NCBI GenBank assembly: GCA_015222555.1
Contig: JADFVM010000122.1
Coordinates: 1-12,339, forward strand
Direction of reading: 5' to 3'
DNA length: 12,339 bases
From: Pseudomonadota bacterium
GTDB taxonomy: Bacteria > Desulfobacterota > JADFVX01
A program made the position numbers and the translations under genes. Shown here one piece after another: positions 1-6,936 of this stretch (its first letter is position 1; the number at the start of each line of letters is the position of its first letter). The notes under the pieces were generated by a model that was not told the DNA's origin, did no database searches, and saw only the letters and a list, made by a program, of their open reading frames with translations.

Positions 1-54
1 GGCAAGGTTGTTGTCTAGGTAACTCTTAATGAAATCTTGATCGATCCGGATGTT

Positions 55-83
55 GCGATTAAAATTTGCAAAATTTTAATCGC
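55..83. repeat. Perfect 13-bp inverted repeat with 3-nt loop
   Basis: The arm GCGATTAAAATTT (55-67) is followed by gca and then by its exact reverse complement AAATTTTAATCGC (71-83). It could fold into an AT-rich hairpin. No clear T-run follows on the plus strand, and the minus-strand continuation is not T-rich either, so a terminator role is unproven. The right arm overlaps the first copy of a 19-bp direct repeat that recurs after metH. It lies about 125 bases upstream of the helicase gene. Confidence 0.8.
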
Positions 84-92
84 TTGGGGTTG
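74..92 (+). repeat. 19-bp direct repeat, copy 1
   Basis: The 19 bases beginning ttttaatcgcttgg are identical to 10604-10622, in the same orientation. The two copies bracket the dinG-cytochrome-metFH block. This copy shares its first ten bases with the right arm of the inverted repeat at 55-83; the second copy lacks that palindrome. It may be part of a dispersed intergenic repeat. Confidence 0.75.
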
Positions 93-208
93 GTTATTCC
101 TGACCTGTTAAAGAATACAATGATTAAAATATTGCAATACAAACCATCACCGATTTTCGGCCTGAATCTCTCCTGTTTTAGCTCTGTCTAAGGCGACTAT
201 GTTATGCT

Positions 209-2785
209 ATGACTATGAATAAATCACAGAGTGTTGACATCGTTTTCAGCTCGGACTCCCTAAAATTCTTAAGAAGTGAAATTGAGGCAGTACAGGGAAA
301 AGAAGTCCTCTTCCTCGGTACTGTAACTCCAGACAAAAAGATTTCCCTCCTGACTGTGGTAGCGCGCGGGAACCTCAGCTCTGCGCCGGCAATCCTGAAA
401 GATGTTCGTTACGGCAAGGTGTTAATTCATAATCATCCCTCCGGTCAACTAGAGCCTTCCGACATGGATATCCAAATAGCATCATATATTGGAGAATTAG
501 GCGCCGGTTTTATTATTATTAACAACAAGGCAAATCAATTTTACACTGTCGTTCCACCCTCTTCAGAAGAAAAGGTGCACTTTCTCGACCCGGAAGAAGT
601 GTTATCGAATATCAGACCTGGCTCATCGATGTCAACGGCGCTTGAAAGTTATGAAGAAAGAAAAGAACAGATTGAAATGACACAAGAGGTGGTAGAGGCT
701 TTTAACTCTCAAAAAATAGCGCTCATAGAGGCCGGTACCGGTATCGGCAAGAGTATTGCTTACCTTGTCCCTTCCATTTTATGGGCCTTAAAAAATGGAG
801 AGAGAGTGGTTGTTTCTACCAATACAATTAATCTTCAAGAGCAACTTATCTTTAAGGACATTCCTTTCTTACAAAAGACGCTAGGCAATGATTTTAAGGC
901 TGTTTTGGTCAAAGGCAGAGGCAATTATGCATGTAGAAGAAAGGCTGCCGTCTTAATGTCAGAGGGTGCTTATCTTTTTGAGAATAAAGATTCCGAAGAA
1001 GAAAAAGCTCTTCTTAACTGGCTGGAAAAGACTAAAGATGGCAGCCGGTCTGATCTTAATTTTATTCCAAAAGAGTCTAACTGGGAGAAAATCGTATCAG
1101 AATCGGATCTATGTTTAAGGGCAAGGTGCCAGTTTTATAACATTTGTTTCTTCTATATGGCCAGAAGGGGCGCTGCATCTTCAGACATATTGATTGCAAA
1201 TCATCATTTATTATTTGCTGATATTGCAGTTAAAGGAGAAAGTGGAGTACATAATGATGGCGCAATTCTCCCCCCCTTTAAAAGGCTGATTGTTGATGAA
1301 GCCCATAATGTTGAAGCCGTGGCAACAGAGTATTTTGGAGGGGAAGTGAGCAAGAGGGGAACATTGCTCACACTTGGCAGGCTGGTTAACCGTAAAGACA
1401 GGAAGAAAGGACTGATTCCTTATCTATCTAATAAACTGTTAAAAGATAAACAACTTCCAAAGAGAATTATCACGTCGGCAATAGAGTTGATCAATAGTGA
1501 TCTTCTTCCTTCTTTAGATAAGCTGCAAAGCCTGGTTCCTGAATTTTTTGATTATTCTGCATACATGGCCGCTGAAATTAAAAAGGATAAGGCTGGAGAT
1601 GGAGAGGAAGAAAATAACGGTAAAAACAGAAAAATCAGGATTACCGATCATATCAAAGGTATGAATGACTGGTCTGAAATAGAAAAAAGGGCCTCTTCTT
1701 TATTAGGGGATATCCGCCTATGTCTAAAGGCATTAACTAAACTGATTACCATTCTTAAGGAAGGCCTTGAAGAGAATAATAGTGTAAACAGCATTGAATC
1801 GCAAATGCTCGAATTAAATGCCTATTCACGCCGTTTGACACACTTTATGGCACTTGTTGAGACCTTTTTTTATGACGATAATGACGAAATGGTAAGGTGG
1901 ATAAATCTAATCTATACCAGTCGGGGAATGTCAGTTAAGCTATATATTTCTCCTTTGTCAATTTCTGAAACAATGAATAAAAATGTTTATAATGTCTTTA
2001 AAACAGTCGTTTTAACTTCTGCCACATTGTCCGTAGGAGGAAAGTTTGATTATATAAAAGAGAGAATTGGCCTGTCTTTAGCCGAAGGTAAGCGATTGTC
2101 TGAATTATTACTGGCATCGCCCTTTGATTTCCGTAAACAGGCATTTGTAAGTGTTCCCACAGATTTACCCTCACCAAAAGATAAAGGCTTTAAGGATGGA
2201 TTGGTTAATCTAATTTCTCAGTCACTTACAATATCCGATGGCAGGGCCTTTGTTCTGTTTACATCATATAAACTTTTGAATGAAACCTTTAATAAGCTGA
2301 ATGTTAATTCTCTTTTATCGGGCTACAAAATGATGAAACAGGGAGAGGAGCCCAGGCATGTTCTTCTTCAAAGGTTTAAGCATGACAAAAAATCAATAAT
2401 CTTTGGTACGCATTCCTTCTGGGAGGGTGTTGATGTGCCTGGCGATGCCCTGATGAATGTGATCATCACAAAACTCCCTTTCAGTGTGCCTGATACCCCG
2501 GTGATTGAGGCAAGAACTGAGATGATTGAAAAAAAAGGGGGGAACGCTTTTATGGATTATCTTCTCCCTCAGGCGGCCCTTCGATTTAAGCAGGGATTCG
2601 GGAGACTAATCAGAAGCAAGTCGGACAGGGGCGCTGTCCTTATTTTGGATAGCAGAGTTATTAATAAGAGTTATGGGAAAGTCTTTTTGAAGTCACTCCC
2701 TGAGTGTTATGTAACCAAGGAGACCGGAAAATCTGTTTTAAGGAAAATGGAATATTTTTTTGAAAAAGGAAGGCCTTCGGGCTAG
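209..2785 (+). CDS. dinG: DinG/Rad3-family Fe-S DNA helicase with N-terminal RadC-like JAB domain
   Basis: This is an ATP-dependent superfamily 2 DNA helicase of the XPD/DinG type, expected to unwind DNA 5'-3' in the cytoplasm during repair or R-loop removal. Residues 1-125 form a JAB/MPN domain with a complete JAMM signature: E32, H74-N-H76, S84 and D87, inside the RadC-style HNHPSG motif. The helicase part shows Walker A (174-182, AGTGIGKS), motif Ia near 203, and four cysteines (C242, C302, C307, C313) placed as in the 4Fe-4S domain. Further on are the DEAH box (363-366), TSATL, motif V (736-745) and motif VI QGFGRLIR (795-802). At 858 residues it is longer than E. coli DinG (about 716) because of the extra domain. 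Some Firmicutes DinG proteins carry an exonuclease domain in this position instead. The start is uncertain: ATG 209 or ATG 215, with only a weak purine stretch (aagg, 190-193) upstream. Its stop overlaps the end of the convergent cytochrome relic. The helicase call is firm; the role of the JAB domain is unknown. Confidence 0.93.
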   Translation: MTMNKSQSVDIVFSSDSLKFLRSEIEAVQGKEVLFLGTVTPDKKISLLTVVARGNLSSAPAILKDVRYGKVLIHNHPSGQLEPSDMDIQIASYIGELGAGFIIINNKANQFYTVVPPSSEEKVHFLDPEEVLSNIRPGSSMSTALESYEERKEQIEMTQEVVEAFNSQKIALIEAGTGIGKSIAYLVPSILWALKNGERVVVSTNTINLQEQLIFKDIPFLQKTLGNDFKAVLVKGRGNYACRRKAAVLMSEGAYLFENKDSEEEKALLNWLEKTKDGSRSDLNFIPKESNWEKIVSESDLCLRARCQFYNICFFYMARRGAASSDILIANHHLLFADIAVKGESGVHNDGAILPPFKRLIVDEAHNVEAVATEYFGGEVSKRGTLLTLGRLVNRKDRKKGLIPYLSNKLLKDKQLPKRIITSAIELINSDLLPSLDKLQSLVPEFFDYSAYMAAEIKKDKAGDGEEENNGKNRKIRITDHIKGMNDWSEIEKRASSLLGDIRLCLKALTKLITILKEGLEENNSVNSIESQMLELNAYSRRLTHFMALVETFFYDDNDEMVRWINLIYTSRGMSVKLYISPLSISETMNKNVYNVFKTVVLTSATLSVGGKFDYIKERIGLSLAEGKRLSELLLASPFDFRKQAFVSVPTDLPSPKDKGFKDGLVNLISQSLTISDGRAFVLFTSYKLLNETFNKLNVNSLLSGYKMMKQGEEPRHVLLQRFKHDKKSIIFGTHSFWEGVDVPGDALMNVIITKLPFSVPDTPVIEARTEMIEKKGGNAFMDYLLPQAALRFKQGFGRLIRSKSDRGAVLILDSRVINKSYGKVFLKSLPECYVTKETGKSVLRKMEYFFEKGRPSG

Positions 2786-2892
2786 TTTGTCTTTGAACGT
2801 TTCATGTGGCATCTGTAACACTCCCTGATAGGGAAGGCGACTTTATTCATGGCATCTACCACTAGTAATGCCTTAAAAGTGTACCCTGTCAT
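2782..2892 (-). pseudogene. C-terminal relic of a fourth triheme cytochrome c
   Basis: Read on the minus strand, this short stretch encodes VAFPIRECYRCHM, matching VAFPLADCKRCHN at the end of the cytochrome at 3293-3982, including a CxxCH heme site (CYRCH). Just upstream the DNA also preserves GRCH, but in another frame: the TGT of the expected CGRCH reads AGT and one extra base follows the CAT codon, so the two heme motifs are frameshifted apart, and an in-frame TAA lies a few codons before. The open frame from an ATG at 2892 would give only 36 residues, with no signal peptide, so a working cytochrome is unlikely. It sits directly after the third cytochrome gene and its stop overlaps the dinG stop codon from the other strand. 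I infer a decayed tandem duplicate; a translated microprotein cannot be excluded. Confidence 0.65.
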
Positions 2893-2894
2893 AA

Positions 2895-3263
2895 TTATTC
2901 GGTTCTATGACACCGCATGCAATCAGACATGTTCCAGCTGGAAAGGCGAAATGTTCCTGTGCCCATATGGCATTTTCCGCAAAACTCACCGTCAATGTTT
3001 TGTTTCATCGTAATGTCATTGGCGCCAATTTCTGCCTTAAACAGATCGGGATGACATTCATCGCAGGTGACACCGTTCGCTTTATGTATGGAGTGAGAAA
3101 AACGAACAGGGGGGATTTCAGCTTCCCCCCTGCTCTCCTTCTGCTTATCTATAATGATAATGTCCTGCGGTTCTTCAGATAAAGCAGTGCTGATATCGGG
3201 AAGTAGTATTAAGACCAACAATAATGGTAATGTAATGGAAAAACAGCTTCTTTTTCTTGTCAA
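2895..3263 (-). CDS. Secreted c7-type triheme cytochrome c (122 aa)
   Basis: This is a small exported electron carrier. It has three heme-attachment sites: CDECH (67-71), CGKCH (95-99) and CMRCH (115-119). The N terminus is a signal peptide: basic MTRKR, a leucine-rich core to about residue 21, and likely cleavage near residue 27-29. Two histidines before heme 1 (H57, H60, in FSHSIH) are the only non-motif histidines, so they probably serve as distal ligands. M86, in the NDITM segment before heme 2, is shared with the two neighbours and may ligate the third iron. The start is TTG (3263-3261), supported by a GGGGAG ribosome site eight bases upstream. It is the third gene of a minus-strand cluster of related cytochromes and the shortest of them. 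The pattern fits the c(7)-type triheme domain; the redox partner is unknown. Confidence 0.88.
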   Translation of the reverse strand: MTRKRSCFSITLPLLLVLILLPDISTALSEEPQDIIIIDKQKESRGEAEIPPVRFSHSIHKANGVTCDECHPDLFKAEIGANDITMKQNIDGEFCGKCHMGTGTFRLSSWNMSDCMRCHRTE

Positions 3264-3292
3264 CTTTCTAACTCCCCTTTATCGCCTTGCTC

Positions 3293-3982
3293 TTAATGTT
3301 TTCCCGGTCTGCGGGTCACATCTTCGGATATCTTTGCAGTCTTAGGGCTATTGTGACATCTTTTACAATCAGCCAGCGGGAATGCAACTCTGTTATGGCA
3401 CCTGCCACACCATTGCCCCCCAACCATTGTAGCCATTCTTACTCTATTCGTACCTGCTTCCTGTTGGAAGATCGCTCCACCAACTGTCTCATGACAGATA
3501 TCACAGCTAAGCCACCAAGTATGAATTTGGTGCGGGAAAATAACATTATCCATGAATTTACTTTTCGTTTCAAATAATATTTGTGCATCAAACATAAATT
3601 CATCAGAAGGATCGGCATCGATATCAAGTGACCATCTGGGATCAATGACGCCTTCTCTTATAATTTTAACCCAGTCAACGAGTTTGTACTTATCCAGTGG
3701 CAGGTTCGTCTCAGCAAGGGCTGTTGGATGCCAGCCTTCACCTATCTTAGCAAATGTAGAGGCTATACCGGACTTCTTGACATCACCTGTTCCGGCAAGT
3801 TCTCCCTTAGTGTCCAGGTAAATAAGGCTTTTTGCATTTTTGGGGTCAGTACTCTTCTTCTTTGTCGGTGTTGCCTTTTTTGAAGGTGTCTTTCCCTTGG
3901 TTGTCTGTGCCGCATTTGCAGTAAATGCGAGTGCTAATACTAAACATGCTGATAACAGCAGTGATTTTATATCAATTTTCAT
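3293..3982 (-). CDS. Secreted triheme cytochrome c with long N-terminal extension (229 aa)
   Basis: This is an exported multiheme cytochrome for periplasmic or outer-surface electron transfer. I take ATG 3982 as the start: a consensus AGGAGG (3995-4000) lies 12 bases upstream and the protein then opens with a clean signal peptide (MKIDIKSLLL... to ANAA). An earlier in-frame ATG at 4006 would put that ribosome site inside the gene. Counting from 3982, a lysine/threonine-rich linker (about 27-50) leads to roughly 95 residues with no heme sites. The triheme domain follows: CDICH (160-164), CGRCH (192-196), CKRCH (206-210). H151 and H154 (FPHQIH) match the distal-histidine pair of its neighbours, and M183/M186 match their conserved methionines. 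It is the middle gene of three. The unassigned middle segment distinguishes it and could bind a partner or anchor the protein; that part is speculation. Confidence 0.88.
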   Translation of the reverse strand: MKIDIKSLLLSACLVLALAFTANAAQTTKGKTPSKKATPTKKKSTDPKNAKSLIYLDTKGELAGTGDVKKSGIASTFAKIGEGWHPTALAETNLPLDKYKLVDWVKIIREGVIDPRWSLDIDADPSDEFMFDAQILFETKSKFMDNVIFPHQIHTWWLSCDICHETVGGAIFQQEAGTNRVRMATMVGGQWCGRCHNRVAFPLADCKRCHNSPKTAKISEDVTRRPGKH

Positions 3983-3994
3983 TTGACTAAATAA

Positions 3995-4000
3995 CCTCCT
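3995..4000 (-). promoter_or_regulatory. Shine-Dalgarno AGGAGG that decides the cytochrome start
   Basis: On the minus strand AGGAGG lies 12 bases before ATG 3982-3980 and downstream of the alternative ATG at 4006. This favours the shorter 229-residue product, which begins directly with a typical signal peptide. Confidence 0.75.
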
Positions 4001-4030
4001 CTCCATTCAATCATTAAAATATATAAATAG

Positions 4031-4411
4031 TTACTTAATTTTCTTGGAGTGCTGTACAGGTCCGGCTTTCCAGCCTGGTTCCTGAGAGTGACAGCGATCG
4101 CAATATAGAGGTTCCCACGCTGTTACACCGTTATGGCATTTTCCGCATTTTTCGCCATTCATAATCTTGCTCATGTCAATATCATTTGCACCCGCTTTCA
4201 TGATGAAGATCTCTTCATGACATACCTTGCATTTAAAACGGATACGATGAAACCAGTGTGGAAACATAACATCCTTCACTTCTGCTTCACGCATACTCGC
4301 CGCTTTTTTATTTAATATGATGTCACCATATTCAGCCGACGAGAAGTTTGGTGTCGATAAAAAAACCATGAAACCGACAACTAAAAAAAACGCAACTCTC
4401 AAAATCATCAT
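4031..4411 (-). CDS. Secreted c7-type triheme cytochrome c (126 aa)
   Basis: This is the first gene of the minus-strand cytochrome cluster. The precursor has a signal peptide (hydrophobic to about residue 19, likely cut after SSA, residue 26). The mature protein is about 100 residues with three heme sites: CKVCH (61-65), CGKCH (89-93) and CDRCH (104-108). H52 and H55 (FPHWFH) are likely distal ligands, and M80/M84 lie before heme 2 as in both neighbours. A lysine- and histidine-containing tail (H121) follows heme 3. A strong GGAGGAG ribosome site precedes two adjacent ATG codons (4411 and 4408); either could be used. The next cytochrome begins 48 bases further on, consistent with cotranscription. 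Its promoter should lie in the AT-rich region beyond 4411. The family call is firm; a role in extracellular or periplasmic electron transfer is inferred. Confidence 0.9.
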   Translation of the reverse strand: MMILRVAFFLVVGFMVFLSTPNFSSAEYGDIILNKKAASMREAEVKDVMFPHWFHRIRFKCKVCHEEIFIMKAGANDIDMSKIMNGEKCGKCHNGVTAWEPLYCDRCHSQEPGWKAGPVQHSKKIK

Positions 4412-4646
4412 TTCTCCTCCTCAATTTGTAAAAAATATCACTATTTAAACTTAGTGTTAATAAATAGAATCAATTAAAACTTAATAAACCGGGTTGACTT
4501 CCTTTCACCCCCTTTTCAAAATTTAAATTAAATGATAAATCTTATTTAAAAAAAATACTAAAAATATGATGAAGTTTATACAGGGTCAGGATGAGTCGTT
4601 ATTGAAAGATGTTCCCTGTTTTTTACTTTAAATTAGCAGTTGACAT

Positions 4647-4686
4647 ATATTAAAGAAGGCAGGCCGATATTAAAGAAGGCAGACCG
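4647..4686. repeat. 20-bp tandem duplication
   Basis: Two adjacent 20-base units, atattaaagaaggcaggccg (4647-4666) and the same with one change, g to a at the 17th base (4667-4686). A TTGACA lies directly before the first unit. It could be a paired regulator-binding site or a simple replication-slippage duplication. Confidence 0.85.
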
Positions 4687-5021
4687 AAAGTAGTAAGTCA
4701 ACTCAAAAAAAATAATTTAGGACATAAAATTCTTAAAGAAAAATTAGGTTACTGTATAGTAAATTAAGATTTGTTTGTCAACAAAAAAGTAATAATTTCA
4801 GATTGAAAAGGTCTGTCTTTAAGTCTGCATTTTCGTGGAGCTCAGCATATTTCTCATTGACATAACAGGATATAACCCAAGTTTAAAACAAAGTCAATCA
4901 CATATGTTTGTTTAGTTTTAAAAAGAGCAGATATCGCACTTCTTCAAAGAGAGGTCACTATCTACTTTTTATTCGGCATAGTTCTTTTATAAAAAGATAT
5001 GCAGATCGGTTTTTCGTGCTC

Positions 5022-5027
5022 TATAAT
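5022..5027 (+). promoter_or_regulatory. Possible -10 element for pfkB-metF-metH
   Basis: TATAAT sits 42 bases before the pfkB start codon, which suits a short leader. There is no good -35 hexamer 16-18 bases upstream, and the upstream TG is not at the extended -10 spacing. It is a tentative call in AT-rich sequence where such hexamers are common. Confidence 0.3.
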
Positions 5028-5069
5028 TAAATAGCATGTCTGAATGGATATTGATAAGGAGTAATAACT

Positions 5070-5969
5070 ATGAATGTCGTCGGAGTGGGCCAGTGTGCCT
5101 GGGATTATCTGACTATTAGCAATAATTATCCTGAAGAAAACAGCAAGCAGGAACTTAAAAGCTGGGATGAACAGGGAGGGGGGCCTGTTGCGACGGCCCT
5201 CGTTGCGCTGGCCCGATTAGATGTTAAGTGCCGTTTTTATGGAATAACGGGTGACGATGATGCTGGAAACAAGATCCGTGATTCTCTTGTCCATCAGGGA
5301 ATTGATGTCTCGTCTTTACGTGTTCGGGAAGGATCTTTCTCTCAGTCGGCCTTCATTATTATAGGCGAAAAGGATGGGAAAAGGACGATATTCTGGAGAA
5401 GACCGACGGGAAATGAGTTGACTCAAAAGGAACTTGGCGAGGACTTTTTAACAGGCAGTTGTTTTCTCCTTCTTGATGGACTTATGAAAGATGTCTCTTT
5501 TTTTGCCGCACAGACAGCAAAAAGACTTAATATCCCGGTCATGCTTGATGCCGGTCGTCTTAGAGAGGGGATGATTGAGCTGGCAAGGAATTGTGATTAT
5601 ATTGTTGGCTCGGAAAAGTTTGCCGTTGATCTGGGCTGGCGGGATAATAGGGATGAATTCAAGAATACTTTAAAGAACCTGGGGCTTGGCCATACAACGA
5701 TAACACTGGGGGAAAGAGGCAGTTTCACCTTTTTGAAGGATGAGATTATTCACGTGCCCGCTTTCAATGTGAAGACTGTGGATACGACAGGTGCAGGAGA
5801 TGTTTTTCATGGTGGGTATATTTACGGCATTTTAAAGGGATGGCCAATTAAAAAAACGCTTTTATTTGCCTCGGCTATGGCAGCCCTTAAATGTCTGAAA
5901 ATTGGCGGCCGGGCCGGTATCCCCAGCCTCGAAGAAGTCAGCCTCTTTTTGGCAAAACACAAAATGTAG
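5070..5969 (+). CDS. PfkB-family (ribokinase-like) kinase
   Basis: This is a cytoplasmic ATP-dependent kinase of the ribokinase/PfkB superfamily, which phosphorylates a hydroxyl group of a sugar or nucleoside. The substrate-side glycine motif is QGGGP (35-39). The ATP/anion-hole signature is DTTGAGD (238-244), with D244 as the expected catalytic base, followed by FHGGY. Its 299 residues are normal for the family, and AAGGAG (5056-5061) stands eight bases before the ATG. It is followed 45 bases later by metF and then metH, all on the same strand, so cotranscription is likely. Adenosine kinase belongs to this superfamily and would clear adenosine released when S-adenosylhomocysteine is hydrolysed, which would suit this neighbourhood. 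The sequence alone does not separate that from a sugar kinase, so I leave the substrate open. Confidence 0.88.
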   Translation: MNVVGVGQCAWDYLTISNNYPEENSKQELKSWDEQGGGPVATALVALARLDVKCRFYGITGDDDAGNKIRDSLVHQGIDVSSLRVREGSFSQSAFIIIGEKDGKRTIFWRRPTGNELTQKELGEDFLTGSCFLLLDGLMKDVSFFAAQTAKRLNIPVMLDAGRLREGMIELARNCDYIVGSEKFAVDLGWRDNRDEFKNTLKNLGLGHTTITLGERGSFTFLKDEIIHVPAFNVKTVDTTGAGDVFHGGYIYGILKGWPIKKTLLFASAMAALKCLKIGGRAGIPSLEEVSLFLAKHKM

Positions 5970-6014
5970 ACACCGGTCTTGCATTCAAAGACCATCTCAT
6001 ATACTATAGGCGCC

Positions 6015-6893
6015 ATGAAATCTCAGCTTCAACATCCTAAAACATTCAGCATGGAGTTTTTTCCGCCAAAAACGGAAGAGGGTGTTGCGAAACTTCGCAC
6101 AACAATTGGCGAGTTGGGCCAACTCAATCCTTCCTACTTTTCCGTTACCTTTGGTGCAGGCGGGAGCACTCAGCAGGGAACGCTGGATACCGTCTTTGAT
6201 ATCCAGAAGGCCGGTTTTGATGTGGCTCCTCACCTGTCATGCATCGGCACGACCAGGGAAAGCATTCGGAATATTTTGAAAAAATATATGGATAAGGGCA
6301 TTGACCGGATTGTTGCTCTTCGTGGTGACCTGCCTTCCGGCATGGGCGGCGAGGCGGGTGATTTCAGCTATGCCAATGAACTCGTTGAGTTTATCCGAAA
6401 AGAAACAGGTGACTATTTCTATATAGAAGTTGCCGCCTATCCCGAATTTCACCCTCAGGCCAGTTGTTCCAGTGTGGATCTGAAAAATTTTAAGCGGAAG
6501 GTTGACTCAGGCGCAAATGCCGCAATTACGCAGTACTTCTATAATGTGGATGCCTATGTCATGTTTGTAGACGATTGTGAAAAGATGGGCCTTCAGATCC
6601 CTGTCGTCCCCGGTATTATGCCCATCACCAATTTTGAACAGCTGGCACGATTCAGTGATAATTGCGGCTCCGAAATACCGAGATGGATAAGGATGCGCCT
6701 TGATGATTTTGGCGATGATATAGTGTCATTAAAACAGTTCGGCCAAGATGTCACAACAGAATTGTGCCGGAGATTGATTGAGGCGGGTGCCCCGGGCCTG
6801 CACTTTTTTACGATGAACCAGGTAGAGCCTACCAGGCGTATATGGAATGATCTTGGGCTGGGAAAGCGGTCTTCATCGTCAGGCCAGTCATAG
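6015..6893 (+). CDS. metF: Methylenetetrahydrofolate reductase
   Basis: This FAD enzyme reduces 5,10-methylene- to 5-methyltetrahydrofolate, the methyl donor used by MetH next door. It resembles E. coli MetF (296 aa) along its whole length. Visible are SMEFFPPK near the N terminus (E14, equivalent to E. coli E28), VTFGAGGS, APHLSC, ALRGDLPSG with D105 (equivalent to E. coli D120, near the flavin), VAAYPEFHP, and TQYFYN followed by PGIMPITN. I chose ATG 6015 (292 aa). The frame can be extended to a TTG at 5979, but the added 12 residues do not look like family sequence and lie only 9 bases after pfkB. Neither start has a strong ribosome site. metH begins 43 bases downstream. Confidence 0.93.
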   Translation: MKSQLQHPKTFSMEFFPPKTEEGVAKLRTTIGELGQLNPSYFSVTFGAGGSTQQGTLDTVFDIQKAGFDVAPHLSCIGTTRESIRNILKKYMDKGIDRIVALRGDLPSGMGGEAGDFSYANELVEFIRKETGDYFYIEVAAYPEFHPQASCSSVDLKNFKRKVDSGANAAITQYFYNVDAYVMFVDDCEKMGLQIPVVPGIMPITNFEQLARFSDNCGSEIPRWIRMRLDDFGDDIVSLKQFGQDVTTELCRRLIEAGAPGLHFFTMNQVEPTRRIWNDLGLGKRSSSSGQS

Positions 6894-6936
6894 TTCTGCA
6901 CTGCCTTATCCTTCAAATTATAAGAAAGATAATTAA

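Larger units (their letters stand above)
4412..5069. other. AT-rich divergent intergenic region, 658 bases, no gene seen
   Basis: This separates the minus-strand cytochrome cluster from the plus-strand pfkB-metF-metH group, so it should hold promoters for both. I see no convincing open frame, tRNA, or cobalamin or SAM riboswitch. It contains a 20-bp tandem duplication (4647-4686) and a weak inverted repeat next to the cytochrome start (CACTA 4439-4443 / TAGTG 4452-4456). A 6-bp stem (ACAGGG 4580-4585 with CCCTGT 4614-4619), 28 bases apart and followed by T residues, is also present; the long loop makes it a poor terminator candidate. Isolated TTGACA hexamers occur at 4640 and 4857 without a well-spaced -10. 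Confidence 0.6.

Noticed and set aside
1..70. Open stretch on the minus strand from about 70 down to the window start (reading NRNIRIDQDFIKSYLDNNLA)
   Set aside because: It follows an in-frame TAA, has no start codon or ribosome site, and is too short at the window edge to support a gene.
2907..3821. Plus-strand open frames across the cytochrome cluster
   Set aside because: They are antisense to genes with signal peptides and CxxCH motifs and have no coding features.
4004..4006. ATG at 4006 as the start of the middle cytochrome
   Set aside because: The consensus AGGAGG lies after it and the signal peptide begins at the ATG at 3982.
4580..4624. ACAGGG/CCCTGT stem followed by T residues as an intrinsic terminator
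   Set aside because: The stem is only six pairs with a 28-base loop, and no plus-strand gene ends nearby.
4412..5069. Cobalamin or SAM riboswitch ahead of the metF-metH operon
   Set aside because: No recognisable B12 box or SAM-I core was seen in the region.
5979..6014. TTG at 5979 as the metF start
   Set aside because: The 12 extra residues are unlike MetF N termini, and the ATG at 6015 gives a normal family length.
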